Origin: Bradyrhizobium sp. G127
Lineage (GTDB): Bacteria > Pseudomonadota > Alphaproteobacteria > Rhizobiales > Xanthobacteraceae
Assembly (NCBI RefSeq): GCF_021502575.1
Contig: NZ_JAKFGN010000001.1
Span: 1,178,001-1,242,000 of the forward strand
DNA length: 64,000 bases
Direction: 5' to 3'
The first letter of the stretch is position 1, and each line of letters begins with the position of its first letter. The notes under the pieces were generated by a model that worked only from the letters and a program-made list of their open reading frames with translations, made no database searches and was not told where the DNA came from. A program made the translations under genes and the position numbers. Positions 10,392-20,713 of this stretch are shown here, piece after piece.

Positions 10392-11096
10392 ATGATCGAT
10401 CTCTATTACTGGCCGACGCCGAACGGCCACAAGATCACGATGTTTCTCGAAGAAACCGGCCTGAAATACAGCATCCATCCGATCAATATCGGGACCGGCG
10501 ACCAGTTCAAGCCCGAGTTTCTGGAGTTCTCGCCGAACAACCGGATGCCCGCGATCATCGATCAGGCCCCCGCCGACGGCGGTGCACCGGTGAAGATTTT
10601 CGAGTCCGGCGCGATCCTGATCTATCTTGCGGAGAAGACCGGCAAGTTCTTGCCGGCCGATCTGCGCAAGCGTTTCGACGTGATTCAGTGGCTGATGTGG
10701 CAGATGGGCGGCCTTGGCCCGATGGCCGGGCAGAACCATCATTTCAGCGCCTATGCGCCGGAGAAAATTCCCTACGCCATCGATCGCTATGTCAACGAGA
10801 CCAACCGTCTTTACGGTGTGCTCAACAAGCGTCTCGCGGATCGGGACTACGTCGCCGGGGATTATTCCATCGCCGACATGGCGGCGTATCCGTGGATCGT
10901 GCCGTATGAGCGGCAGGGCCAGAAGCTGGAAGATTTCCCGCATCTCAAGCGCTGGTTCGACACCATCAAGGCGAAGCCCGCCACTGTGCGCGCCTATGAA
11001 CTCGGGCCGAAGGTCAATTCGAATCTGGGCAAGACCTTCACCGACGAGCAGAAGAAGGTGCTGTTCGGGCAGACTGCCTCCGTCGTGAAGGCCTGA
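10392..11096 (+). CDS. glutathione S-transferase, nu/Ure2-like (YfcG type)
   Basis: 234 residues. The N-terminal thioredoxin-like domain (1 to about 85) opens with the strand MIDLYYWPTPNGHKI and contains NNRMPAI (cis-proline of the glutathione site) and the FESGAIL motif that binds the gamma-glutamyl group. The C-terminal all-helical domain follows. The TPNG start region and overall length match the YfcG/YghU group, which often shows disulfide-bond reductase activity with glutathione. The ATG at 10392 follows AAGGAT. The stop is 4 bp before the next GST gene, so the two are probably one operon. About 250 bp without a gene separate it from the divergent metallo-hydrolase. Confidence 0.92.
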   Translation: MIDLYYWPTPNGHKITMFLEETGLKYSIHPINIGTGDQFKPEFLEFSPNNRMPAIIDQAPADGGAPVKIFESGAILIYLAEKTGKFLPADLRKRFDVIQWLMWQMGGLGPMAGQNHHFSAYAPEKIPYAIDRYVNETNRLYGVLNKRLADRDYVAGDYSIADMAAYPWIVPYERQGQKLEDFPHLKRWFDTIKAKPATVRAYELGPKVNSNLGKTFTDEQKKVLFGQTASVVKA

Positions 11097-11100
11097 GACG

Positions 11101-11802
11101 ATGGCCGCCACGCGAAAGCTGTTTGAACTTTGCGGCAGCGAGTCGGATCGTGTGTTCAGTCCCTATTGCTGGCGCACGCGCATGGCGCTGGCGCACAAGG
11201 ACATCAGGGCGGAAACGATTCCGTGGCGCTTCACCGAGAAGGCCGCGATCGCGCCACACCGCTCGGACAAGGTGCCGGTGTTGATCGATGGCGACACCTC
11301 CGTGGCGGACTCATGGGCCATCGCGAATTATCTCGAAGACACCTATCCCGACCGGCCGTCGCTGTTCGGCGGTGCGGGCGGCCGTGCGGTCGGGCAGATG
11401 CTGAACTGGTGGGGCGACATCGCGGTGGTCGGCGGGATATTCCCGATGATCGTGAAGGATATTTACGATCATCTGCGGCCGGCCGATCAGGCTTACTTTC
11501 GGGAAACGCGTGAGAAGCGTCTCGGCAAGACGATGGAGCAGGCGGCGGCCAATCGCAATGTGGCGGTCGAGGAATTTCGCAAGAGCCTGATGCCGATGCG
11601 GCTGACCCTGAAGACGCAGCCCTATCTCGGCGGTGATGCGCCGAACTATGCCGACTACATCGTGTTCGGCGGATTTCAGTGGGCGCGTGCCACGAGCCCG
11701 TTCAAGCTGCTGAAGGAAGACGATCCGATCTACGCCTGGCGCGAGCGGTTGCTCGATGCGTTTGGCGGCATGGCGCGGAATGCGCCGGGCTACGCGGTGT
11801 AA
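11101..11802 (+). CDS. glutathione S-transferase family protein
   Basis: 233 residues starting 4 bp after the preceding GST stop. The N-terminal domain has the signature SPYCWRTRMALAHK (residues about 21-34) with a Ser-Pro-Tyr-Cys active region, KVPVLID (cis-proline) and DSWAIANYLE for the gamma-glutamyl contact. The C-terminal half is helical. The motif resembles GSTs related to beta-etherases (LigE-like), which cleave ether bonds with glutathione, but that assignment is only suggestive. Sequence similarity to the preceding gene is low, so this is not a recent duplication. A palindromic repeat follows 22 bp after the stop. Confidence 0.88.
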   Translation: MAATRKLFELCGSESDRVFSPYCWRTRMALAHKDIRAETIPWRFTEKAAIAPHRSDKVPVLIDGDTSVADSWAIANYLEDTYPDRPSLFGGAGGRAVGQMLNWWGDIAVVGGIFPMIVKDIYDHLRPADQAYFRETREKRLGKTMEQAAANRNVAVEEFRKSLMPMRLTLKTQPYLGGDAPNYADYIVFGGFQWARATSPFKLLKEDDPIYAWRERLLDAFGGMARNAPGYAV

Positions 11803-11824
11803 GAAAGCCTGTTGCGCGCACCGC

Positions 11825-11930
11825 GTCATCCTGAGGTGGCGCTCTTTTTGCGCGCCTCGAAGGATGGGCTGCATGCACTGTCTTGTCATCCTTCGAGGCT
11901 CGCCCAAGCAGGCTCGCACCTCAGGATGAC
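11825..11930. repeat. dispersed palindromic repeat (GTCATCCTGAGGTG type)
   Basis: The outer arms GTCATCCTGAGGTG (11825-11838) and CACCTCAGGATGAC (11917-11930) are perfect complements. Inner arms CGCCTCGAAGGATG and CATCCTTCGAGG also pair. The transcript could fold into a long hairpin between two convergent genes. This unit type is a common intergenic repeat of Bradyrhizobium-like genomes (recalled, not searched). It may also stop transcription. Confidence 0.75.
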
Positions 11931-11943
11931 GGATGACTTTACT

Positions 11944-12138
11944 TCACTTCGATACGGTCTCAGCCGCTGCGCGCAGGCACGCCTGGCACAGGCAGTCCTC
12001 GCCGTCGAGGGGCATCGGCAGCTTCGCGGTTTCATCCATACACCAGCAGTGACCGGACAGGTCGCAGGTAAACGCGGTTCCGCAGCGCGAGCAATTCAGC
12101 GTGCGCAGCTTCAGGGAATTGTCGGGCCGATCCGTCAT
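11944..12138 (-). CDS. cysteine-rich CWC-type small protein
   Basis: 64 residues from the ATG at 12138. Seven cysteines occur as CSRC, C, CWC and CLC-x2-C (CSRCGTAFTC, HCWCMDE, CLCQACL), the pattern of the small cysteine-rich CWC family, expected to bind zinc or another metal. No signal peptide is visible, so it is probably cytoplasmic. The frame extends upstream, but the chosen start coincides with the first family-like residues. It faces the GST pair across a palindromic repeat and lies downstream of plsC on the same strand, 132 bp away. Confidence 0.75.
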   Translation of the reverse strand: MTDRPDNSLKLRTLNCSRCGTAFTCDLSGHCWCMDETAKLPMPLDGEDCLCQACLRAAAETVSK

Positions 12139-12270
12139 AACGCCATCCGGAACACAAAAGATGTTTTCGTGGCCCTCTCGCTGTCGAGGGAGCACGGAGA
12201 CTAACCCATTTCGCAACAGATCAGCCCTTCCGCGGCGCGCGCGTCGTGCTCTGGGCCGTGGCCCGGCTTC

Positions 12271-13113
12271 TCAGGTCTGGCTGAATGCGGGAACGGCCGG
12301 GGCCGCTTTCTCCGTACCTGACGGCTGCGCTGTTGGCGAGCGCAAAGCGCGCGCCGTCATCCGCCGCACCGCCGCTTCCGCGTCGCGGGCGATCTGCTTG
12401 CGGTCGGCGGTCATGCCGTAGGGGACGGCCTCGCCCCAGCTCACAGTGACGTCCACCGCGCCTGACGAAAACACGCCTTTCAGATGCGGCATCAGTTCGG
12501 TCTCGCCGTACCACGCCACCTTGTCGCGCAGCGCACGGCCGACCGGCACGCCCCCATAACCGACATAAGCGATCGACAGCGGCTGCACGGTGACGCGATC
12601 GTGATGCGTCGAATTCCCGATTGTATGATGCACCGCACCGATCAGGGCCGAGCGGAACGGCAGAACGCGAATGCCATCGCTCGATGTGCCTTCCGGAAAC
12701 AGCACGACGACGTCGCCGCCCTGCAGGCGGTCACCCATGGCGCGTGCGGCGTCGCCGGTTTTGTGGCGGCGTTCGCGCTCGACGAAGATCGTGCGCTGCA
12801 ATTTTGCCAGCCAGCCGAACACCGGCCATTTCGCGACTTCGGATTTGGCGACGAACACTACCGGCGCGACGGCGCCGAGCACGATGATGTCGAGCCACGA
12901 GGCATGATTGGAGAGCAGCAGCACCGGCGTTTCGCGGGTGCGTTCACCGACCTGCGTAATCCGCACGCCGATGACGGCGCAGGCAGCCCGGTGAAACAGG
13001 ATCGGGACGATGCGCTGCAGCCGGTTGTTGAGCAGGATGCCGGCCACCTGGAATGGCAGAAGCAACAGACCGACGGAGGTCATGACGACGGTGACGTAAA
13101 GGGTGCGGATCAT
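12271..13113 (-). CDS. plsC: 1-acyl-sn-glycerol-3-phosphate acyltransferase (PlsC family)
   Basis: 280 residues. It makes phosphatidic acid by acylating position 2 of lysophosphatidate at the inner membrane. An N-terminal hydrophobic helix (about 7-28) anchors it. The catalytic NHASWLD motif (His70, Asp75; HX4D) and FPEGT at 139-143 are intact. The last 30 residues are an Ala/Pro/Thr-rich tail with no known role. A lysophospholipid or ornithine-lipid acyltransferase of the same fold cannot be excluded. It is preceded by about 260 bp of gene-free sequence and then a palindromic repeat. Confidence 0.9.
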   Translation of the reverse strand: MIRTLYVTVVMTSVGLLLLPFQVAGILLNNRLQRIVPILFHRAACAVIGVRITQVGERTRETPVLLLSNHASWLDIIVLGAVAPVVFVAKSEVAKWPVFGWLAKLQRTIFVERERRHKTGDAARAMGDRLQGGDVVVLFPEGTSSDGIRVLPFRSALIGAVHHTIGNSTHHDRVTVQPLSIAYVGYGGVPVGRALRDKVAWYGETELMPHLKGVFSSGAVDVTVSWGEAVPYGMTADRKQIARDAEAAVRRMTARALRSPTAQPSGTEKAAPAVPAFSQT

Positions 13114-13377
13114 GCAGCTTGTTCGAAAAAAATGTCTCGAGTCGAGGGAAAGGTGGATCGAAAGCCAGCTTGCGACGGAGCCATTCCGGTTCAGAAAAAA
13201 GTGCGGCCCCGGTCGGATACGGCGCAGAGGGGATTTACGCGACCGGGGACCGCTGGAACGCGCGATCTGTGACGGGGGACAGCTCGTGCGCAGCCGGAAG
13301 CTAGGCGGGCAGCATTACAGGGCTATGACAGGCGGGTTATGCACAGGACGCGTCTGAGGTTGAGACCGGAAACTCGC

Positions 13378-13483
13378 GTCGTCCCCGCGAACGCAGGATC
13401 CATAACCACAGTGCGATGTTGTTGAAAACGCTGTTGAAGACTTATGCTCACGAAATATGGTCCCCGCATTCGCAGGGACGACG
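13378..13483. repeat. dispersed palindromic repeat (GTCGTCCCCGCGAACGC type)
   Basis: The left arm at 13378-13402 (GTCGTCCCCGCGAACGCAGG then ATCCATA) is matched by an inverted right arm at 13456-13483 (TATGGTCCCCGCATTCGCAGGGACGAC). The arms pair with a few mismatches around a loop of about 50 bp. A related half-unit occurs at 47794-47832. It fills the space between the divergent plsC and the DMT gene. The 260 bp between plsC and this repeat hold nothing recognisable. Confidence 0.7.
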
Positions 13484-13512
13484 GTGTCTTGCTCTCCCCT
13501 GGAAGGATCTCC

Positions 13513-13869
13513 ATGCCCACGACGATGTCGCCGTATCTGCTGCCGATTCTGATGCTGCTTGCCTCCAATGTCTTCATGACCTTTGCCTGGTACGGCCATC
13601 TGAAGTTCAAGGATCATGCGCTGCCGCTGGTCATCATGGTGAGCTGGGGCATTGCGTTCTTCGAGTACTGGCTGGCGGTGCCGGCGAACCGCTGGGGCAG
13701 CGCGGTTTACTCGGCGGCGGAGCTCAAGACGATGCAGGAGGTCATTACGCTGGTGGTGTTCGCCGGATTCTCGGTGCTGTACCTGAAGGAGCCGCTCGGC
13801 TGGAATCACGCCATCGGCTTCGCCTTCATCGCAGCCGGCGCGTTCTTCATTTTCCATAAATGGTCGTGA
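13513..13869 (+). CDS. DMT-superfamily small membrane protein (DUF486 type)
   Basis: 118 residues from the ATG at 13513, with GGAAGGA upstream. Four hydrophobic helices are visible (about 5-22, 33-52, 72-92, 97-114). The sequence has the DUF486 look: ASNVFMTFAWYGHLK, SWGIAFFEYWLAVPANR, LKTMQEVITL and a final GAFFIFH. These are half-size relatives of drug/metabolite transporters that probably dimerise. The substrate is unknown. Its 3' end overlaps a possible small gene on the opposite strand. Confidence 0.88.
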   Translation: MPTTMSPYLLPILMLLASNVFMTFAWYGHLKFKDHALPLVIMVSWGIAFFEYWLAVPANRWGSAVYSAAELKTMQEVITLVVFAGFSVLYLKEPLGWNHAIGFAFIAAGAFFIFHKWS

Positions 13870-13967
13870 GAATCGTGGCCGCGCGCCTGCGTCGCGATCA
13901 AAAACCCCGCAACGAGGACGATCGCGAGCGTCAGCGACCCTGAAACCAATACGAGAGACGTCTTCAT
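13806..13967 (-). CDS. possible small single-span membrane protein
   Basis: 53 residues from the ATG at 13967, with GGAG 8 bases upstream. The first 27 residues form a good membrane helix or signal anchor (LVLVSGSLTLAIVLVAGFLI). A His/Lys/Met-containing tail follows (RGHDSHDHLWKMKNA). The last 64 bp are antisense to the end of the DMT gene, so part of the tail could be fortuitous. No family recognised. Reported because start, ribosome site and helix agree. Confidence 0.35.
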   Translation of the reverse strand: MKTSLVLVSGSLTLAIVLVAGFLIATQARGHDSHDHLWKMKNAPAAMKAKPMA

Positions 13968-14044
13968 CCGTGCATCTCCATCCGCGCGCACGCATCGTGC
14001 GGTCGCGGGACATGACAGGCGCGCAGGGAAAAAAGGATCGTGCG

Positions 14045-14224
14045 TCAGCCGGCAATCGGCGCGGCAGCCATGACTCTGATCGACAGTGCTGTGAGGGTGA
14101 CGATCACGCACAGCGACAGCGCCGCTACGGCAAGCGAGGCGGCAACGGCGTTCGTCAATCTGGACGACGCAACGCGCACAGACTTCAACTGAAAACCAAT
14201 TCCTGAAACATGCGACCGGATCAT
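14045..14224 (-). CDS. possible small single-span membrane protein
   Basis: 59 residues from the ATG at 14224 to the TGA at 14045-14047, with GAGGA about 9 bases upstream. Residues about 26-50 form an Ala/Leu/Val-rich membrane helix (VAASLAVAALSLCVIVTLTA). A basic, Ser-rich N-terminal part precedes it. It lies 77 bp upstream of another tiny membrane-protein frame on the same strand. No homologue recognised. Real expression is uncertain. Confidence 0.35.
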   Translation of the reverse strand: MIRSHVSGIGFQLKSVRVASSRLTNAVAASLAVAALSLCVIVTLTALSIRVMAAAPIAG

Positions 14225-14390
14225 GGTCGTGAATCCTCGATTAGGCGGCGAATCACCGCTGAGGGAAAGTCTCAGGAATCGCTGTCAAATTTGCGGCGCG
14301 GACCCGCCAAACGTGGCAGAACCGGGGCAACGTCAGGGAAATCAACGTGTTATCCCCGCTCTCCCCGAAGTTCCTGCACAGGTTTCGGGC

Positions 14391-15062
14391 TCACGCCTCG
14401 GCGGTCAGGCCTGTCTCGGTTCCGGGCACGGTATCGGGCGCAGCAATCTCGGCTGGCTGCCAGCTCATCGGGACGAAGCGTGGCTCCTGCTCGACGCGTT
14501 TCAGCCAGGTCTTCACTGACGGATAGCCGGAGAGGTCGAAGTCGCACTGGTTGGCGACGTGGGTGTAGCCGTACATCGCGATATCCGCGACGGTCAGATG
14601 TCCGGCCGCGAAAAAGTCATGGGTCTTGAGGTGATTTTCCATCACCCGCAGCGCCGCGTAGCCGCGCTCCATCCAGTCTTCCAGCGAGTGGGTCTGCAGG
14701 TCGCGGCCGCCGCGCACCAGCACCAGCCAGAAATAGGCCGCACCGACACTTGGCTCCAAGGCGTGCTGCTCGAAGAACATCCATTGCAGCGCCTGCGCAC
14801 GATCGATGCGGTCTTCCGGCGCGAGAGACGTTCCGCCCGCGACATACCACAGGATCGCGTTGGATTCGGCGAGATAACGATCCGGCGCGACCTCGAGCAG
14901 CGGCACCTGTCCGCTCGGATTGCGCGCGAGAAATTCCGGTGTGCGGCTCTCGCCGCGAAGGATGTCCACCTCGATGGCGTTGTAGGGCGCGTTCAACAGC
15001 GCCAGCGCAAGGCGGACCTTGTAGCTGTTGCCGGAGCGCTGCATCGAGTAGAGCTTGTACAT
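14391..15062 (-). CDS. glutathione S-transferase family protein
   Basis: 223 residues from the ATG at 15062, with AAAGGT upstream. The N-terminal thioredoxin-like domain has SGNSYKVRLAL (active Ser region at about 10-20), GQVPLLE (cis-proline) and ESNAILWYVA (gamma-glutamyl contact). The helical C-terminal domain contains LTVADIAMYGYTH, the usual capping motif. It resembles the GST at 31979 more than the pair at 10.4-11.8 kb. Substrate unknown. It stands alone, with 649 bp of non-coding DNA before aspC upstream. Confidence 0.9.
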   Translation of the reverse strand: MYKLYSMQRSGNSYKVRLALALLNAPYNAIEVDILRGESRTPEFLARNPSGQVPLLEVAPDRYLAESNAILWYVAGGTSLAPEDRIDRAQALQWMFFEQHALEPSVGAAYFWLVLVRGGRDLQTHSLEDWMERGYAALRVMENHLKTHDFFAAGHLTVADIAMYGYTHVANQCDFDLSGYPSVKTWLKRVEQEPRFVPMSWQPAEIAAPDTVPGTETGLTAEA

Positions 15063-16914
<1,852 letters not shown>

Positions 16915-16973
16915 CAAGACATGCGATGATGCGGTGGCGTCGCATTATGCCGATATTTTGAATGGAAGTAGGC

Positions 16974-17008
16974 GAAGCGCCATGTTTTTGACACGGCGCT
17001 TCCCTTTT
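16974..17008 (+). terminator. probable terminator after aspC
   Basis: GAAGCGCC (16974-16981) pairs with GGCGCTTC (16995-17002), with a 13-base loop, followed by CCTTTTG. The T tract is short, so efficiency is uncertain. It separates aspC from the DUF992 gene. Confidence 0.45.
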
Positions 17009-17050
17009 GTCCGCCCGCCAATCAAATCAAGCAATCCGGAGTTCAAATCC

Positions 17051-17575
17051 ATGCGTTTTTCCTCAATTGCCGGGGTCGCCTTCGCGGCCCTCGTCGCCTC
17101 CTTCGCCACGGCTAATGCGCAGCAGCAGGGTGTGCGCGTGGGCGTGCTCGAATGCCGCGGCGGCCAGAACGTGGGCATGGTGATCGCTTCCGCGACCACG
17201 CTTGAATGCGTCTTCAATGGCCAGGGCCGGCGGCCAGAGCCTTATCTGGCGCATGTGTCGCGTTTCGGCGTCGATCTCGGCGTCACCGAGAACACCACCT
17301 TCGCATGGGCCGTCCATGCGCCGACCCAGCGCATCGGCCGCGGCGACCTCGCCGGCAATTACGGCGGCGTCGGCGGCAACGTGTCGTTCGGTGTCGGCGG
17401 CGGCGGCAACCTGCTGTGGGGCGGTTCGCAGAACTCCTTCGCGCTTCAGCCTTTGAGCCTTCAGGGCCAGACCGGCGTGAACGTGACGGGCGGCGTTGTC
17501 GGCCTCGATCTGGAGCCGGTCAGCTATCAGCGCCCGTACAAGAAGAAGCGTCATCACCGCCGTCATCGCGGTTGA
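17051..17575 (+). CDS. exported DUF992 family protein (copy 1)
   Basis: 174 residues from the ATG at 17051, with GGAG 9 bases upstream. The signal peptide ends near ANA-QQQ (residue 23). The mature part carries the DUF992 pattern: VGVLECRGGQNVG, a second Cys in TLECVFNGQG, a central VDLGVTENTTFAWAV and a Gly-rich stretch ending in LWGGSQNSFALQPLSLQGQTG. The two Cys probably form a disulfide in the periplasm. A basic Lys/His/Arg tail ends the protein, which copy 2 lacks. Function unknown. Followed at once by a strong terminator. Confidence 0.85.
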   Translation: MRFSSIAGVAFAALVASFATANAQQQGVRVGVLECRGGQNVGMVIASATTLECVFNGQGRRPEPYLAHVSRFGVDLGVTENTTFAWAVHAPTQRIGRGDLAGNYGGVGGNVSFGVGGGGNLLWGGSQNSFALQPLSLQGQTGVNVTGGVVGLDLEPVSYQRPYKKKRHHRRHRG

Positions 17576-17595
17576 GTTAACAAAGTGCAATCGAA

Positions 17596-17622
17596 AAGGC
17601 CCGCTTCGGCGGGCCTTTTTTG
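17596..17622 (+). terminator. rho-independent terminator
   Basis: The AAGGCCCGC-TTC-GGCGGGCCTT type hairpin at 17596-17617 is followed by TTTTTTG, 20 bp after the first DUF992 stop. A classic strong terminator. Confidence 0.9.
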
Positions 17623-17747
17623 TGTTTGCTTATGCTCGTTCACGGGGCGGCAATTGAACATTTGCGCGCTGTATGACTAGATGCGCGGGCCTTTCGCACC
17701 TTTTCAACTGTCCGTTCAATTCGCGCCATTCAGCCGGAGATACCCTC

Positions 17748-18230
17748 ATGCGCCGCTTTTCGACCATCCTGTCCGTTGCCGCAGCCGCAATCGTTGCAAC
17801 AGTTGCCGTTGCCCAGTCGCAGTCGGGTAGCACCCAGGTCGGCGTACTGGAATGCCGCGGCGGCCCGAATATCGGCATGATTGTCGGCTCGGTCACCAAT
17901 CTCGGCTGCGTCTTCCGTTCGCAGGGCCGCCCAGACGATCTCTACACCGCGCGCATCACCAAGGTCGGCGTCGACCTCGGCATTACCACTGAGACCGCCT
18001 TGTCGTGGGCGGTGTTCGCGCCGACCGTGCAGTTCGGTCCGGGAGATCTGTCGGGCAACTACGCCGGTGTCGGCGCCAGCGCCACGGTGATCGCGGGTGT
18101 CGGCAGCAACGCGCTGATCGGGGGTTCGCAGAATTCCTTCGCGCTTCAGCCGCTCAGCGTGCAGGGCCAGACCGGTCTGAGCGTTGCAGGCGGCGTGCAG
18201 AGTCTGGAACTGCGCCCCGGTCGTTTCTGA
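17748..18230 (+). CDS. exported DUF992 family protein (copy 2)
   Basis: 160 residues from the ATG at 17748, with GGAGA about 7 bases upstream. The signal peptide ends near AVA-QSQ (residue 22). It shares the family landmarks with its neighbour: VGVLECRGGPNIG, LGCVFRSQG, VDLGITTETALSWAV and IGGSQNSFALQPLSVQGQTG. It lacks the basic tail and ends shortly after a hydrophobic strand. The two copies are clearly an old tandem duplication with separate terminators and so probably separate control. Periplasmic, function unknown. Confidence 0.85.
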   Translation: MRRFSTILSVAAAAIVATVAVAQSQSGSTQVGVLECRGGPNIGMIVGSVTNLGCVFRSQGRPDDLYTARITKVGVDLGITTETALSWAVFAPTVQFGPGDLSGNYAGVGASATVIAGVGSNALIGGSQNSFALQPLSVQGQTGLSVAGGVQSLELRPGRF

Positions 18231-18252
18231 CATTTGCCCAAAAATATTTTGC

Positions 18253-18285
18253 AAAGGCCCGCCGTTGCGACGGTGGGCCTTTTTG
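18253..18285 (+). terminator. rho-independent terminator
   Basis: The AAAGGCCCGCCGT / ACGGTGGGCCTTT hairpin at 18253-18282 is followed by TTTG, 22 bp after the second DUF992 stop. One G-T pair sits in the stem. Confidence 0.85.
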
Positions 18286-18578
18286 TCTGCGGGATGCTGG
18301 AATGCGGACTGCAATTTTAGGTGATCGCGTCATGCTGCGCAGCGGTATGTTTCCCGCTTGCCAACTGCACCGCGCCTTGAGACCATCCCGTTGCCGACCC
18401 GCATGAGTGCGTTCCGCAGAAGTGGGCTTGGCGCGAGCGGAATGCGCGCAACATTGAAGTAAGAGCGTTCCGGCGGCGACCGGACTCCATCCTCGGGCAG
18501 GCTCGATCAGTTTAACCCAAGGACATGCTTCGCCGGACCAGCTCGATGCGGGCCGTACTCCAGACGAGGAGACGGCAA

Positions 18579-20657
18579 ATGGGACAAGACTCGCCAAGGC
18601 AAGACGTTTCAAGGCAAGACAACCTGAGAAGTCCCCGCGGTCCCCGGTGCATCGCACTGGTGGGCCCATTTCAGAGTGGCAAGACCACGTTACTGGAGGC
18701 AATCCTGGCCCGGACCGGGGCCATTCCCAAAGCAGGCACCATCGAGGCATGCAATACCGTCGGGGATTCATCTCCGGAGGCGCGCCATCACCGCATGAGC
18801 GTCGGCCTCACCGCCGCCACCACGACATTCATGGGCGACAGCTACACGTTCATCGATTGCCCGGGCTCCGTCGAATTCGCACACGACATGCGCGCCGCGT
18901 TGCCGGCGGTCGATGCAGCCGTCATCGTCTGCGAGGCCGACGAGCGCAAGCTGCCGCAGTTGCAACTCATCATGCGTGAGCTGGAAGACTTGCGGATTCC
19001 GCGATTTCTGTTTCTCAACAAGATCGACAAGGCCAACAAGCGCATCCGCGAAACGCTGGCGACCCTGCAACCGGCGTCGCGCACGCCGCTGGTGCTGCGC
19101 CAGATTCCGATCTGGAAGGGCGACCTTATCGCCGGTTTCGTCGATCTCGCGCTGGAGCGCGCCTTCGTTTACCGCGAGCACATGCCGTCGGAAGTAATCG
19201 ATCTCGATCCCGGCGATCTCGATCGCGAGAAAGAAGCGCGCCTCACCATGCTGGAGAAACTCGCCGATCACGACGACCGTTTGCTCGAACAGCTTCTCGA
19301 AGACATTCCGCCGCCGCGCGATGCGGTGTTCGACGATCTCGCCAGCGAACTGCGCGAGGGCCAGATCTGTCCCGTGCTGCTCGGTTGCGCGACGCGCGAG
19401 AACGGCGTGCTGCGGCTGATGAAGGCGCTGCGTCATGAAGCGCCGGGTGTCGCCACGACGGCGGCACGGCTGGGCATTGCGGACGAGAAGGCCGCGCTGG
19501 CCTATGTGATGAAGACGACGCATCTTCAGCACGGCGGCAAACTCTCGCTGACACGCGTTCTGCGCGGACAGATCGCCGATGGCGACACGGTGCAGTCATT
19601 GGGCGGCGCGGGGCGGGTATCCGGGATCGTTGCCCCGAGTCTTGGCGCGGACAGCAAACGCACGTCGGCCGCGGCCGGCGACACGGTTTCGCTCGGCAAG
19701 CTCGACGTGGTGAAAACCGGCGACACGCTGACGACCGCCAAGACCGCGCCCGCCGCGCTGGTCAACGTGATACCGACCGCGCCGGTGCTGGCGACGGCGC
19801 TTTCCGCGACGGACCGCAAGGACGATGTGAAACTCGGTCAGGCGCTGACCCGGCTCACTGAGGAAGATCCATCGCTCAGCGTCGTTCACAACGCGCTTAC
19901 CCATGAAATGGTGTTATGGGGGCAGGGCGAGATGCATCTGCGTGTTGCGGTCGAGCGCTTGCAGGATCGCTTCGGCGTCAGCGTGAAACAGCACGCGCCG
20001 CCGGTGGGTTATCAGGAGACCATCCGCAAGACCATCACCCAGCGCGGCCGTCACAAGAAGCAGTCCGGCGGTCACGGCCAGTTCGGCGATGTGGTGCTGG
20101 ACGTGAGGCCGCTGCCGCGCGGGGGCGGCGTGGTGTTCCGCGAAAAGATCGTCGGCGGCGCCGTGCCGAAGAATTACATCGGCGCGGTGGAGGAGGGTGT
20201 CGGCGACGGCATGATGCGGGGGCCGCTCGGCTTCCCGGTCATCGATGTGGAAGTGACGCTGACCGACGGCTCCTATCACAGCGTGGACTCGTCCGATCAG
20301 GCATTCCGTACCGCCGCCCGCATTGGTGTCACCGAAGCGTTGCCACAGTGTCTGCCGGTGCTGCTGGAGCCGATCCACGTGGTCGAGATTGTGTGTCCGA
20401 GCGACGCGACCGCGAAGATCAACTCCATTCTGTCCGGGCGTCGCGGCCAGATTCTCGGCTTCGATACCCGCGACGGCTGGTCCGGCTGGGATCTGGTGCG
20501 GGCGATGATGCCGGAGGCCGAGATCGGCGACCTGATTGTGGAGGTGCGTTCGGCCACGGCCGGCGCGGGCGCCTTCACCCGGCAGTTCGATCACATGTCG
20601 GAGGTGACCGGCCGCGCCGCCGACCAGATCATCGCCGCTCATCGCGCGGCGGCGTAA
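18579..20657 (+). CDS. elongation factor G-like GTPase paralogue
   Basis: 692 residues from the ATG at 18579, with GAGGAG upstream. The EF-G domain order is complete: G domain, domain II near 290-380, domains III-V including GHGQFGDVVLDVRP and the SGRRGQILGFDTRDGW region of domain V. The G domain is altered. The P-loop is GPFQSGKT (29-36) rather than AHIDAGKT, the switch I RGITI motif is absent, switch II reads DCPGS (93-97) rather than DTPGH, and NKID (147-150) is kept. The sequence resembles the second EF-G class (FusA2-like) of unclear role, not the housekeeping FusA, which normally sits with rpsL, rpsG and tuf. Function may be stress-related or non-translational. Confidence 0.88.
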   Translation: MGQDSPRQDVSRQDNLRSPRGPRCIALVGPFQSGKTTLLEAILARTGAIPKAGTIEACNTVGDSSPEARHHRMSVGLTAATTTFMGDSYTFIDCPGSVEFAHDMRAALPAVDAAVIVCEADERKLPQLQLIMRELEDLRIPRFLFLNKIDKANKRIRETLATLQPASRTPLVLRQIPIWKGDLIAGFVDLALERAFVYREHMPSEVIDLDPGDLDREKEARLTMLEKLADHDDRLLEQLLEDIPPPRDAVFDDLASELREGQICPVLLGCATRENGVLRLMKALRHEAPGVATTAARLGIADEKAALAYVMKTTHLQHGGKLSLTRVLRGQIADGDTVQSLGGAGRVSGIVAPSLGADSKRTSAAAGDTVSLGKLDVVKTGDTLTTAKTAPAALVNVIPTAPVLATALSATDRKDDVKLGQALTRLTEEDPSLSVVHNALTHEMVLWGQGEMHLRVAVERLQDRFGVSVKQHAPPVGYQETIRKTITQRGRHKKQSGGHGQFGDVVLDVRPLPRGGGVVFREKIVGGAVPKNYIGAVEEGVGDGMMRGPLGFPVIDVEVTLTDGSYHSVDSSDQAFRTAARIGVTEALPQCLPVLLEPIHVVEIVCPSDATAKINSILSGRRGQILGFDTRDGWSGWDLVRAMMPEAEIGDLIVEVRSATAGAGAFTRQFDHMSEVTGRAADQIIAAHRAAA

Positions 20658-20713
20658 GGACCTGAAAGCCCGGAATATTCATCTTTCTCGCCAGAGGTGA
20701 AAAAGGCCGTGCA

